The position numbers and the translations under genes are program-made. Of a stretch of 64,000 nucleotides of DNA, positions 36,563-48,094 are shown piece by piece. This stretch comes from Anniella stebbinsi (lineage: Eukaryota > Chordata > Lepidosauria > Squamata > Anniellidae). Each line of letters opens with the position of its first letter. The stretch's first letter is position 1. The notes under the pieces were generated by a model. It was not told where the DNA came from. It ran no database searches and was given only the letters and a program-made list of their open reading frames with translations. The stretch is taken from positions 231,659,654 to 231,723,653 of the forward strand of contig JARDYH010000001.1 in the NCBI GenBank assembly GCA_029215795.1. The letters are read 5' to 3'.

Positions 36563-37887
36563 TGTAACTATCTTTTGATACACCTGACATCATTGAGTTC
36601 CTGGCCAAAGCATTAGCTGGGTTTGCTGCACGTGTGGGGAACTCTCAATGGGGAAAAGTCATGCCTAGTGAAGCCACCCCAACTGAGTTGGCTGCTTCAC
36701 TTTCCCAATGGGGAAAGGCATAGGGTGGCTGAAGTCACCTGGCAAGGCAGTGGCTGGAATGCTGCAGTGCTGCCAAGACTGAGAATGCTGAGCTGAATCC
36801 TCCCAATGCGAAGCCACAACAACTCAAGCAATGGCAGGAGCACTCTGGCCGGGGATGCTTTGCCTGCACCACATCCAATGGGGGAAGGGGCAACATGGGA
36901 AAATTTCCAGCTTTCAGTGGCGCTGTTCCTTTCAGTGCCCACCAGCAACACCGTCCCCACTGTTTTCTCCCATCCTTGGAGGTTCTGCAGGTTGGATGAG
37001 GAATTTCTGTGGGTCAAAACCTGTTTTAGCTGTTAGTGTTCGCCCTACATTTCATATTCTGCTCCTTTTATTTTTAACAGAAAACAAGTCTCAGATGATG
37101 ACTTTGAAAAAAAAATCCATGGTATTTTATGACCTTAGTCCAGCAACCCTTAATCACCTCTTGTGGTTGTTAATCTTCGTATTTCCATACAAAATTCACA
37201 GCCTGCATTTAAAACTTATTTCTTTGGACCACTGATCCCTTAAGGCTAATTTACATACTATAGCAGCAGACATATTTGCTATATATTACTCAATAGTCTA
37301 ATCATGTTGCTGATAGAGTACCTCAGTGAATTTTACTCTCTCCAACTCTCTCTAACTACCACTTGAGCTATCTCAGTTGCCATCCTATCCTTTCTCTGCC
37401 ATCCTATCCTGATACCTGATTTTTTTTTGCTAAATGTTCCTCCATTTGTTCTGTGCTCTTTCCCAAGCCATCACCTAAATACATTCTGACCTTCTCCAAC
37501 AGCTTCCTTGTTTCTGTTCTGATCACTCTTGATCCACTCCTCCTTTTCTGTACAACTCCTATATTTTCTATTGAGTCTTCATAACCAATTTCCAAATTTG
37601 TTTCCATCATTGCCTATGTTAACTTCAGGTTTTCTCAGCTTAAATACTTCATTACAATCTTCAGTCTTAAGAACCTCCAAGCATATTTGCCTTCTTAATA
37701 AGAGACTTTCAGAAACTTTAAAAATAATTTTGTATAGAAAAAGTAATACTGTAACACAATCCAAGTCATCTCCCCTGTCTTACTACAGATGCTTGGAATT
37801 CCCCGTCTCATCTGCTTTTTAAAGTACCTTCCAAATTAGTTGAGGAGGCAGGCTAAGGTATCTTCTACATTTAATACCAGAACATAT

Positions 37888-38905
37888 TGACCCCATTCAG
37901 ACATCACTTTAAGCTAAGATGAAACTAAGCTACTGTTATCCCCCATAGATCAGACCAATAAGCATAGCTGTGCATAGCTTATTAAGCTACATGTTATCCC
38001 CCATCCCCTGTCCTGCTGTGTCTCTCCCGCCTCACCAGTGGCACTGATTCACCCATTGACAACATCGCAACAGCCTGTTTTAACCTTCCATAATATCACA
38101 ATGACAGGGGATAGGTGTGGGGTAAAGTACAGGGACTTAATTCAGTGCTTCCAGCATCGCTCTGACAAAGGGATGGTGGCTCTAAACCCTTGGAGGTTTG
38201 CAGGATAAGGACAAAACTTCATACACAGCCTCCCCTAGTCAAAACCCTGAGCGATTATACACAAGGGAGAGAAAACCACAGATGCACCAAAACCAGGGTG
38301 GTGCAAATAAACTTTTGGAAGTTTGCAGAATTGGGACCAAACATCATACACAGCCTCCCCTAGCAGGGATGCACATGAGGCCCATTGAAAACCCTGCACG
38401 CTGACAAAGCCACGAGAGCAAAAGCACCTTTCGCAAAAATGGGGGTGGAGCAATAAACCCTTGGACGTTTGCAAGAGTGGGGCAAAACTTCATACACAGC
38501 ATCCCCAGCAGGCTTACACAGAAGGCAAAGTGACAACCCTGCACAGCCGCTGCCAACTGACCAAGACGGTGTTTGACACTTAAGGAGGTTGTAGAGCACA
38601 CCGCAGGGAGAAGGGTGGGGTCAGGCTGTGAGCACAATCAGTTACTAGGCAAATCACGGAAACAGAGATCTGACGGCTAGAGGACAGTGCAGCAGCAGTT
38701 TTGACTGCTCTTACCAAACATCTCTATAGGCGACCAAAATAACCCACTGAGACCACCACATGACACTTAATCCATGATGGGTTAAACAACCCACTCTGCA
38801 GACCATGGGTTATCAGTGTGGGTTATTTTGGCCAAATAACCCATCGTGACTTAAAAACAGACAGCCAACACAATAAGCCACGATGTGTTAAGCAACTCTC
38901 AGCAC
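37888..38905. mobile_element. Large non-autonomous DNA element with internal tandem repeats
   Basis: It starts near CCCATTCAGACATCACTTTA and ends near AAGCCACGATGTGTTAAGCA. The middle has three copies of a unit of about 130-145 bp, recognisable by TTTGCAGGATAAGGACAAAA, TTTGCAGAATTGGGACCAAA and TTTGCAAGAGTGGGGCAAAA, each followed by CATACACAGC, at about 38198, 38322 and 38468. Near the right end are hairpin words ACCCATGGTC-like. A one-unit relative is at 30251-30995. The left/right boundaries are approximate. Confidence 0.55.
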
Positions 38906-39911
38906 TGGAAATCTCAAAACTAACATCTGCCTAGAAAACCGATGCTGAAGTCTAGAAACCTCCAGCACAATTATTTTTACCTAGTGCTTGTGGATGAGGG
39001 AAATCAGAGGACAGATCCTAAGAGTTGAATCTACCCCCAACGTTTCATGGAAAAGAAAATACAAGGCACAAATTGACAGTAGCTACCTGCAGTCGCTGTT
39101 TGAATCCTTAATTTAAAATAAAAACCTGGAAGAATGATAAATGCCCCCAGAAAATGGCAGTGTTAAGATGCATTCTTCAAGTAGCAATAACTACAACAGT
39201 TAAATAGCTAATACTTTATTTTAAATTATTTTCTGTCCATTTTTAACTTAACTCCTTTGTCCCATGATGCAAGAGTTTTACTCTATTTTGGTTCTTCTAC
39301 AGTGTAGTTGGGATATCTGATCCTTCTGCCATCATAATCATAACTACAACAAAAGGACTATAAGATGGGATTGAAAGAGGCATGTGGAAAGAAGTCAAGA
39401 TGTGTTAGCAAGTCCAATTAAAAATGACAGAAGTGACTAGAGGACAGAAACGAGTAATGGAGTAACTATCTAAAAGGTCTGAAATGTATCCAAGCAGCCA
39501 TAAGCACAATCAATATAAGCAAGCCCTTTGTTTTACAAAGTAAAATGTTGCCACGAGATGTGTACCACCCTCTCATAGTTACTCATCTGCAATACTGTAT
39601 TAGTATAAAAGCAGTATAGATTTGGTTTTCTCATGACTGTTCCTCTTAATAAGTATATTTAAGGATGCTGTAAAACCAATGCTAAATGCTCTCTCTCGCT
39701 ACCAGAATCTCTAGATCTTTACACTACCAGACTCTCTAGATCTTAACAGCTGCATGCATTTCTTTTTATATAATAGTTATATAAAATAGTTCAAAAGTTT
39801 GCAGTAAGCATATGACAAATGTAATATAATCAAAGTTTCAATTAATGACCAAAGCTATAGAAAAGTCAAACCATCTACTAGGCTACTTCAGAAAGCTTCT
39901 GAAACATAATG

Positions 39912-40255
39912 GCTGCGTTCAGACAGCACAATAGTCAATGGTGGGTTAATAGTCAACTCCATGGTTGATTTTCGAGGGGGTACTCCCCACACAACATGAT
40001 TACAATCAACCGTGGCATATATTAAGGCCAGCTTTCAATCGACTATTAGTAGGTGTGTTTGATTGGCACATGTCCTGCCCTTTCTCCCTCCTGCTGGTAT
40101 TCAAATAATCAACTCTGCACAGTGGTTTGTTTGTTTTTGCGTTGGTTATTTCGGCCAAATAACCAACCATGGTGTGAAAAAGTCCCACAACACAATACCC
40201 AACCATTGACTATTTAACCCACCACTGGTTATCATGTGCATCACATTCACACCAC
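39912..40255. mobile_element. hAT-like MITE
   Basis: The left end GGCTGCGTTCAGACAGCACA and AATGGTGGGTTAATAGTCAA pair in part with right-hand TTGACTATTTAACCCACCAC. GGCTGCGTTCAGACA is a common tip of this squamate family, related to 45147-45366. Confidence 0.65.
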
Positions 40256-41032
40256 ACTTCTTTTGCATTCTAAGGCAACGGGAACAACTTCCGTTAAATT
40301 ATGACATGTACATATAGAAAACAAACAAAAAGAAATAAAAATTAAAATCAGTATTCACAATGGCCCATTATTTGTTATTTATTTTTTATTTTAACAAATA
40401 AAGATTACATTTAACCAGTATATAATATAAAGTCTTGGTAACAAAGATAGTAATTTAAAACATCAAGGAAAAACTATTTAAAAACACAATGAAAGATGAT
40501 TTCCTGCTACTTTTGTGTTCTAATACAATGTAACACATTTTAATTTTCAAAACGATATTCATTACATATAGTCTTTGATCCATAATGACCATGTTAAGTT
40601 TACTTAGGACAGCTGTATCCCATACTTTTTACATACTGCTCTCTTAATTTAAATATTTGAGAGGTCCTCCAGTGTTAAGAATACAAATATATTTAAGGTG
40701 GAAACCAATGGGGTACTTATGCCCGCTGCCATTTTCCTTCCATAAGTAGTGGGTTTTGCCAATTCTGTTGCGCAAGCTGGACCCATTGGCAAGCTGGACC
40801 CACCACTTATGCAAAGGAAATTTAGTGCTTCCTAGGGGAAGCCCAAAAACTAGTGGAAACACTTGTTTCTGGAAGGAGGCAGCTCCCTTGTGTGAACTTC
40901 CTCCTTCCAGAAATGAGCATTTCTGCTCGTTTCATGTTGCCCCCGGAAGTGCTAAATCACAATTGCACAAGCAGTGGGGACCACGTGCTCAACACTATTG
41001 GTGGGGATGTAAACACCATAGACATGCACATA

Positions 41033-41140
41033 ATAGAAGTAGTTACCAATAATATATAAGGATGTTGCGTAAGTATAACATCCTTATATAAGTTTGAGAA
41101 GTAGTTACCAATAATATATAAGGATGTTATATAAATATAT
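41033..41140. repeat. Small hairpin with direct duplication
   Basis: TATATAAGGATGTT and AACATCCTTATATA form an inverted pair with a short loop at about 41053-41092. The segment AGTAGTTACCAATAATATAT and AAGGATGTT is then repeated directly at 41101. Confidence 0.6.
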
Positions 41141-42524
41141 TATGCCTATTATTCTAAAAAAATAATAAACATTCATCTTTTTATAAAATGTTCTTGAACA
41201 TATTCAATTTTCTCTAGAACACTCCTACAACCTCAGGAGGGGGAATCCAACATTGGGGTGCTCCCCCTCTGCTGCTCCCTCATAGCTGCTGTGAAAAGCG
41301 CTGCAGTGGCTGCTTTAAGGGTGTGGGTGGGGAGGGGAGAACTCTGTAAATTAATTGTAAACATAGTTACTATCTCCATTCAAGTGAGCTGCAACCAAGG
41401 ATTGAAGCAACAATTTATGGTCAATATCATCTGTCCCAAATCCTCTGATAATCATATCCCTGAGATCTTGGGAATATGGATATCAGAAGATATAGAGCTG
41501 TGGTTTCAACTATCCTCTCCCCCTCAGTGTGCCACCATGGGGATAAAGATCAACGTCTCCTCTCAACTGAGCTGCTGGTTTGAGGAGCACACCTTGAGCT
41601 GGCGGCTCAATCTGGAGACAGTTTCATTTCTCCCTCATGTCTCCTAATCAGAAAAAGAGAGGAGAGGAGAGAAACAGACTGAGCAGCAACCTCAAGGAGC
41701 GCTATTTAAGGTCGCTGCTCACTCTGGAGGCACTCTCCTACTCCTTTTCCTTCTCTGTTTGGGGGTGGTGTGACAGCCTGAGAACTTTGTGAGCTAGATG
41801 GGAGGGCCTGGTGAGCCGAATTCAGACCACAGGTCAGAGATTCTCCATCTGTGGATTAAAATATAATTCATTAGCAATTAGTGGTTGACACTTAACGACA
41901 TGCCATCTAAAATTTTAAAGGTAAGTTGGAGAAAAACTTTAATTTGGTTTGAACTAATATCAAAGCAAAAATTTTTTTTCCTTAGATGCTAGTGTCAATA
42001 AAGAAAGTTTTAGATAGGTGAAAATGTAGAAAAACTAAACCTAAGTAAACAGTCAACATTTCGTTTGTCAGTCATTCATGACAGCTGCCCATTTCAGTAA
42101 CAAATTTCTTTATAGCACAAAATAAAAACATAGCCAGAAGAGATGGTTTCAAAACCTAAGCATTCAGGAAAGTAGGAAACTGTTGTCTTCATGGTCTGTT
42201 GCCTCTGCTTCCCCATGCACCCCGAGTATACGCCGAAGTGAGTATGCACACTTAGTATTTGCCCTTTGCATGGCTAGTCTTGGCTGCCAATCCAAGCAAT
42301 ACAGGAGAGATCTGGAAGCATCTCTCCCTGCACCATTTTTTTCAGCCCAATCTAATTCAGTTCTCCACCCTGGTGGTGAGAAGTTCCTCAGGAGGCAAAA
42401 AAAAAAAGCCAACACACACACACACTTAAATTCTAACCTATTTCTATGATTTGTTCTTGCATAAAAATATTTTTAAAACCTGAAGTACCACTATACTAAT
42501 TTGGTGATGCATCCACCATGGCTA

Positions 42525-42690
42525 TATATATATATGGGGTGTTCAAGAAGTTTTATATACAATGCAAGAAAATATGCTATATTCAGCTAACTTTTATTAT
42601 TAATATTATTAATATTTATATACTGCCTAATCTGCTAAAAAGCCATCAAGGCAGTGTACAACAATTTAAAACACTTTGCAACAATAAAAA
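42525..42690 (-). repeat. (TA)n run and L2-like tail relic
   Basis: TATATATATATA at about 42523-42535. At 42596-42660 TTATTATTAATATTATTAAT and TACTGCCTAATCTGC with AGGCAGTGTACAAC look like a decayed LINE tail. Confidence 0.4.
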
Positions 42691-43799
42691 ACAAAACATT
42701 AGAACATTTATAAAGCTAGCATAATGCATGTGTAAATAAAATAATGATTTAAATACTACATTTAGAAATAGTTGTGAAGGATATATGGTGCATTGAACAG
42801 AAAGAAATATTTAAAGGAAATAATCTTAACCAAATAGATAAAGGCTTAGTTAATGCACACTACATTAAAAGTCAATAGCATGATTTAAAGAGTGTAAGCA
42901 CAGCTGGAATTCTCTTGAAGATGACACAAGGTGTGCCCAATCCAAATTTAAAATGTTGCAGTTGTACCTACTACTGGTCAATTTTCTAATGAAACTGATA
43001 AAAACTTCATAGAGGGAGGAATTGAAATAGTCATCCATTATTATCTTAACACAAGAGTCGACTGCAAAATGGGCTCCCTAGAACTTCACACTACAAAAAC
43101 CAGCAGGCAACTAATTCAAAGGATTTTTTGGAATGTTAGATGTCAGATTGCAAGGACTAGCTGTGTATATGGACCTGTCACTAGGATCCTGAGTGAATGA
43201 TCCAATTCAAGGCAATAAAACACCAAGTCTTCCATGTAAACTGTGCCCCTTGGGAATTACCTTCCAAAAAGCCTATACAAAATTGTACATCCAATTAATA
43301 TTCAGTTTGAATAATGCCATGAAACTTGAGAAGCTTTCTAAAAGTGTATAGCTCCTTCTCAACAATGCACCAGTGGCACAGAGAGAGCATTTACACAGCT
43401 CACTTTTAAATAGTGAGGACTCAAACATCCATCTTAAAATCCTTATATAGCCCTTAGTAATTGCTACCTATTTGATTTTTAAAATCCCATCTATGAGTGA
43501 GTCAATTTACAGACAATAAGCACTCAAGGCAGAAGTTCAGGAGTGACTGAGCTAACAATCAGACAATTTTGATTTGGCAAGTATTACTAGCTTGAAAGAC
43601 AAGCAAATAAGTGCACTGAAATTTATGGTGAGTAAACAAATTATATTTTAATTCACTGTAAAAAATTTATATGACTTACAAATGAATCTGAACATCCCCA
43701 GTATAATGTATACCTCCATATAGGAAGTTCTTTCAATAATTGTCTAACAAAATTCTACTGGCCACAGTCATACAGACGTTGAGTGGTATTTTCATAATT

Positions 43800-43985
43800 T
43801 AGGAGCATGAAACAATAGTAAGCCACCATGGGTTAGTTCATCCACAGGGCTCCGAGACATGCACCAGCTGTCATTTTGAATATGCAAGCCATGGTGGAAG
43901 CACTTGTCATGCTATGTGAACCCAGGCAGCGTGGTTTATTGAAGGGTTAAACAACCTTGTATAACCCTAGAACTATTAAGAAAAG
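43800..43985. mobile_element. Decayed MITE
   Basis: CAATAGTAAGCCACCATGGG and GGTTAGTTC on the left; CCATGGTGGAAGC and GGTTTATTGAAGGGTTAAAC on the right. Similar words occur in the 39912 and 45147 elements. Confidence 0.35.
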
Positions 43986-44424
43986 AAATAATGAAGTGCA
44001 GGTTGGGTGCTAGCCACATGGGTTACAGGCACAGTCTTAAAAAATTAAAAATTACTTCATTTTGAAGTGCAATCAACTGCCATTAAAAAGCAAAACAAAA
44101 ATGTAAGCTGGACAGTGTTGGCAGTTTCCTAGGAAGTTAGAAGATGTGCTGGAAAACACCCTGGGGGTATAATGGGGAGTGAGGGGTTTTGTTTTACATT
44201 TGCCAAGTGGGAGAGCACCTGTGCATTAGCTAGGGGGCGAGGAGGTGTTTGGTATAATGTGTGTTTTAGCTGAAATTTGTTTGGTTTTTGTGTGGTGTGT
44301 GCTTTACCTGGATGCGTTTCTCTGAATATTACCAGTTTGCCTGCTGAAAAATGGGTATCTTGTTGTTATTTGTGGACCACTGCCTTGTTAGGACAGGGTT
44401 TTTTTTTTCTTCTAGTCTCACCAT

Positions 44425-44555
44425 ACCCACTAAAACAGCCATTTTCTGAATGGCAAGCCCCCATGACAGTTATTTTGTGGGAGTACCCATAACACACTCA
44501 AAATTCCAAACATGCCTGCTGGCCCAAAAAGGTTGGAGACCTCTGCACTAGGCAA
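44425..44555. mobile_element. Decayed hAT-like repeat fragment
   Basis: CAGCCATTTTCTGAATGG, CTCAAAATTCCAAACATGCC and the tip AAAAAGGTTGGAGACCTCTG. It matches 19235-19370 in its first half. Confidence 0.5.
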
Positions 44556-45146
44556 TACAAGAGGCATAGTCAGGGTTCTTTTCATCAGAATGCTGTTACT
44601 TAGAGCGTCCCAGAGAGTATTCTGTGCTGCCTAAAAAGTCTCTTAAAGCAGTCCTCCTGTTGTTGCTGAATGATTTGGGCTTACTCCACATACTTTCTCA
44701 GTATGGCACCAATATCTATGGTACTGTATTTGGGGACAGTTTAGGCAACAAACATGAGTTGGGATTAAAAAGACGAAACTATAAAGAAGTACAATATGAA
44801 GATACAAGGGCTTACTCTCAGAGATTAAGATCAATGTTTTAGACATTTGATCAAAATTCATTTGCAGGTTTTTTGGTAATACATATCTGTACCAAATGTT
44901 TACAATATTTGGAAAATGATTTTAACCAGATGTTCTTGAAGTCAGCAGTTTATATTTGTCATTAAAAATTAGCTAAAAAGTCAACATTGGTAGAAAGCAT
45001 TAATTCCAGAAGTATCACACAATTGTTCAGTGAAATAAATATGCCTTCACAGTTCAAGGGCACAAGTGAAAATGCAATTTTCTGAACACAGTGCCCGAGT
45101 GGAGGTAATCCCTAATTTTCAACATTAAAGTTGAAGCAGTGAGATA

Positions 45147-45366
45147 TAGGCTCAATTCGGACGACACAATAAACAACTGGTGTGGGGGAAACCATCGTCA
45201 GTTGTTTTGACTATTGTGTCATCCGAATGCTGCCATAGTCAACTCAGCGCTGATCCTCATCCACATCACAGTTGATTATTTATTACCATGTTGTGTGGGG
45301 AGTACCCCCTAGGGTTAGGGTTAGTCAACCCACCATTGACTATCGTGCCATCCAAATTGAGCCACT
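45147..45366. mobile_element. hAT-like MITE with perfect 8-bp target duplication
   Basis: The element is 220 bp. Its ends are TAGGCTCAATTCGG and, inverted from the right, AGTGGCTCAATTTGG. It is flanked by GTGAGATA at 45139-45146 and 45367-45374. The interior shows further inverted words (CACAATAAACAACTGG; GACTATTGTGTCATCCGAAT). Non-coding. Confidence 0.85.
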
Positions 45367-45429
45367 GTGAGATACAGTGGAGAATATGTCTGACTTGGGC
45401 AAGGAAGACATAGGTTAAAATCTCTGTTC

Positions 45430-46030
45430 AACCATTTAGTTTTTCACTAAAAGCATTTCTATCCCACCTTTCTGTCCCAAATGGAACCCTCAAGGCAGTT
45501 AGTAATCATAGCAAAAAGAAATTAAAATAAAGACTATACCAAACAATTTAAAAAATCAGATAAGCAGCATTATAAATGTTGCAAGAATATGGTTTTAAGT
45601 TTTCATCCAAATGAAAAAAGCAGTATCTTGATCTAGCATCTCAAGGTGCGCAAGGAGGCAGAAAAACTAATCTTCCATGAAGTGAAATCCAAACCCTGGG
45701 ATTAATCAGTAAAAGGTATCCAAAGTACTCATCTGCCAGATTGTGATGGGAACAGATCAGCGTCTCTGCTAAAGACAAGAATATTTGGGTACATTCATAT
45801 TGGAAATTGTTGCTCTTTAGGTATTTTGGTTTCAACATCTTTAGGGCATTAACAACAATAAGCCAAAAGACTCTAAATTTGAATAAGAAAAACTAGAAAA
45901 TTTTGATCTAAAGGGGGGCAGTCAAAACTCTAGCCACCATTTTTTGCACTAGCTGAAGTTCACAAACTCTTTTCAAAGTTAGTCCCTTATAAACATATTG
46001 CAGTACTCTAATGTGGACAAATACTTTCCC
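45430..46030 (-). mobile_element. Old L2-like LINE 3' region
   Basis: AGCATTTCTATCCCACCTTT and CTCAAGGCAGTTAGTAATCA mark the tail in minus orientation. The upper end has TTGCAGTACTCTAATGTGG, the place of LDYCNA-like coding sequence, and GCACTAGCTGAAGTTC. Heavily decayed. Confidence 0.5.
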
Positions 46031-46144
46031 ACCCCCACCCCCCAAACACAAAGATGCTATGATTAACTTACCTATGGCTTTAATTTATCAAGGAGCAAGG
46101 GACACATTACATGGACAGAAGTACAAGCAAGAAGGATTTACACT

Positions 46145-47091
46145 AGAGATGTAAAATTTCCAGAAATTTTGAAACCATGGGGAAAAAAGTTTTTATCTGT
46201 GGGGGGGGGGGGGTCGGGGGGAAAATGACATTTTTGGGGAAATTGAAAAAAATGCAATATTGGCACCTTTTACTGATTGAAAGTCACTTAGTTACTTTAG
46301 GAACATAAAATGTAACTATGTACAAGTTGGATTGCCATAAAATTATCACATTTGGTATATTAATAGTGCATTCAAGCAATTATTACAAATTGAATTTACT
46401 TTTTTAAATTTTTACTTTTTTTAAAAAAAACAAATGGAGCTACAAGCTCCTGAACTGTAAGAAACACCTGAACTGAAGGAATCTCTTTGGTTTTCCCGGT
46501 TTATGAGGAACAGGCAAAAAACAATTAAAAAATAAACAGAAGAAACCATTAACATTGGTAACAAGGAAAATTATTTATGTTTCTGCTAGCCCTCCACAGT
46601 GTCAAGTAGACATAAAGCACCCATTCCCATAAAAAGAACTGAGAAAAAAGGGGGACCAAGATTCAATGAATATGCATAAAATTTAATCAGACTAATTTTC
46701 TGAGCTATAACTATCACTATCACCTTCAGTTTCTGCTTCAATGGCAATGCCCTCTAGAGGCAAAAATGAATCTTGCTCTTGTATTTGAGAGCAGTAGTCT
46801 CAGTTTGCAACCTAGGACTTGCTTGTCCTCGGTGCACAGAAATTGTAATAATCTGATACTCTACATAGTTTTTAGAAATCTTTTAGAGAAGTAAATATAT
46901 AAACATCTTGTTTTAAACATTTTATGCATCATGATAAAATAAAACATTCCATAATCCATTTTTTCTTCATTTTTTCTATTTTTCCAATGGGGGGGGGGGG
47001 GACAAAAAAGGCTTCGGGGAAAAATGGGAAAACCCCAGATTTTTTTCTGAATTTTTTGAGTTTTTTTCCAGGCCTTCACATCTCTAATTTA
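46145..47091. mobile_element. Non-autonomous DNA element with G-rich internal inverted segments
   Basis: The left tip TAGAGATGTAAAATTTCC and the inverted right tip TAGAGATGTGAAGGCC match. The flanks ATTTACAC and ATTTACTA suggest an 8-bp duplication. Near each end is a run of about 13 G next to GGGGAAAA/AAAATGGG words. The tip resembles that of 729-1613. No transposase is visible. Confidence 0.55.
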
Positions 47092-47285
47092 CTAATTTAA
47101 ATATTCCATACTATATGGAAAATACTATACTACATGACAGTTCTATAGCCACATGAACTGGGTGAGAGAGAATTCCACAACATCCTATGTACTTCTATAA
47201 GTGAATAGAAAGTGAAGTTGCTAATTAGAGCAATTAGCTAATTAAGTGTGTTAATATTCTAGATCCAAATAAAAGAACTGTCCAC

Positions 47286-47600
47286 CAATTTATTTATTTT
47301 TAAAAAAATATTAAAAATATTTCTTGGCAGCCCTCCTGGGCAGAAGCCCTTGCAAGGCGGCTTACAACAATAAAATACATAAAAACAGTTAAAATATTAA
47401 AAGCAATAAAACAGCAATAAAAACAATAAAAGCAAACAACAAAATCACCAGCAGCAACAATGGCAATAATAGCAATAGCAGTAAAATAATGTTTTCAATG
47501 CCTTCATAAAAGCCTGCAATGATGAAGCATGGCAGACCTCCAATGCTCGCTTGTTACAAAAGTATGGGGCCACTGCACAGAAGGCCCTCTCACAAGTGAC
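47286..47600 (-). mobile_element. L2-like LINE 3' region
   Basis: TTTATTTATTTTTAAAAAAA tail, GGGCAGAAGCCCTTGCAAGG and CGGCTTACAACAATAAAATA. The upper part has GTATGGGGCCACTGCACAGA and AGGCCCTCTCAC, the complement of the ORF2 C-terminal region. Confidence 0.65.
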
Positions 47601-47890
47601 CATCCACCTACATTATACTCCTTTAGACTCCATGTGAAGACCTTTTTATTTTCACAGTGTTTTAACAGTTCTTTATTTTGATTTTTAACCTGCTGTTTAA
47701 ATTGGTATTTTAAATCCCTATCAATTTCTGCATGGCTGCTCGGTTTTTATCCTAGTTGGGTTTATACTGTATTTTAAATTATGTTTTTATACTGTCGTTT
47801 TATATTTTCAATGGTTTTTAAGGTTTTAATTTTTGTAAACCGCCCAAAGAGCTTTGGCTATTGGGAGGTATAGAAATTCAATAAATAAAT
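47601..47890 (+). mobile_element. L2-like LINE 3' tail, opposite orientation
   Basis: CCATGTGAAGACCTTTTTAT leads to GTAAACCGCCCAAAGAGCTT, then GGGAGGTATAGAAATTCAAT and (AATA)n. It lies head to head with the preceding copy. Confidence 0.7.
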
Positions 47891-48094
47891 GAACAAATAA
47901 ATGCTCTCATAGATGGGCAAATGAGAAGGGCATCTCAAATGAAGGAAGAACTGTCTATTGGGTTTCCATCTAAAGCAATTAAACTGAAACTTGAGATAAT
48001 ACAGGGAATTGAAATAACTTTGTATGTTAGAAAAATTGCACTATATGAATGTCCAAAATAGTTATGAAACTATAGAATAGCACATTATACAAAC

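Noticed and set aside
36697..37235. Overlapping frames of 106 and 134 codons on both strands
   Set aside because: Both strands are open because of local composition; no domain is visible.
47286..47890. One L2 copy inverted by twin priming
   Set aside because: Both halves have their own 3' tail, so two separate insertions fit better.
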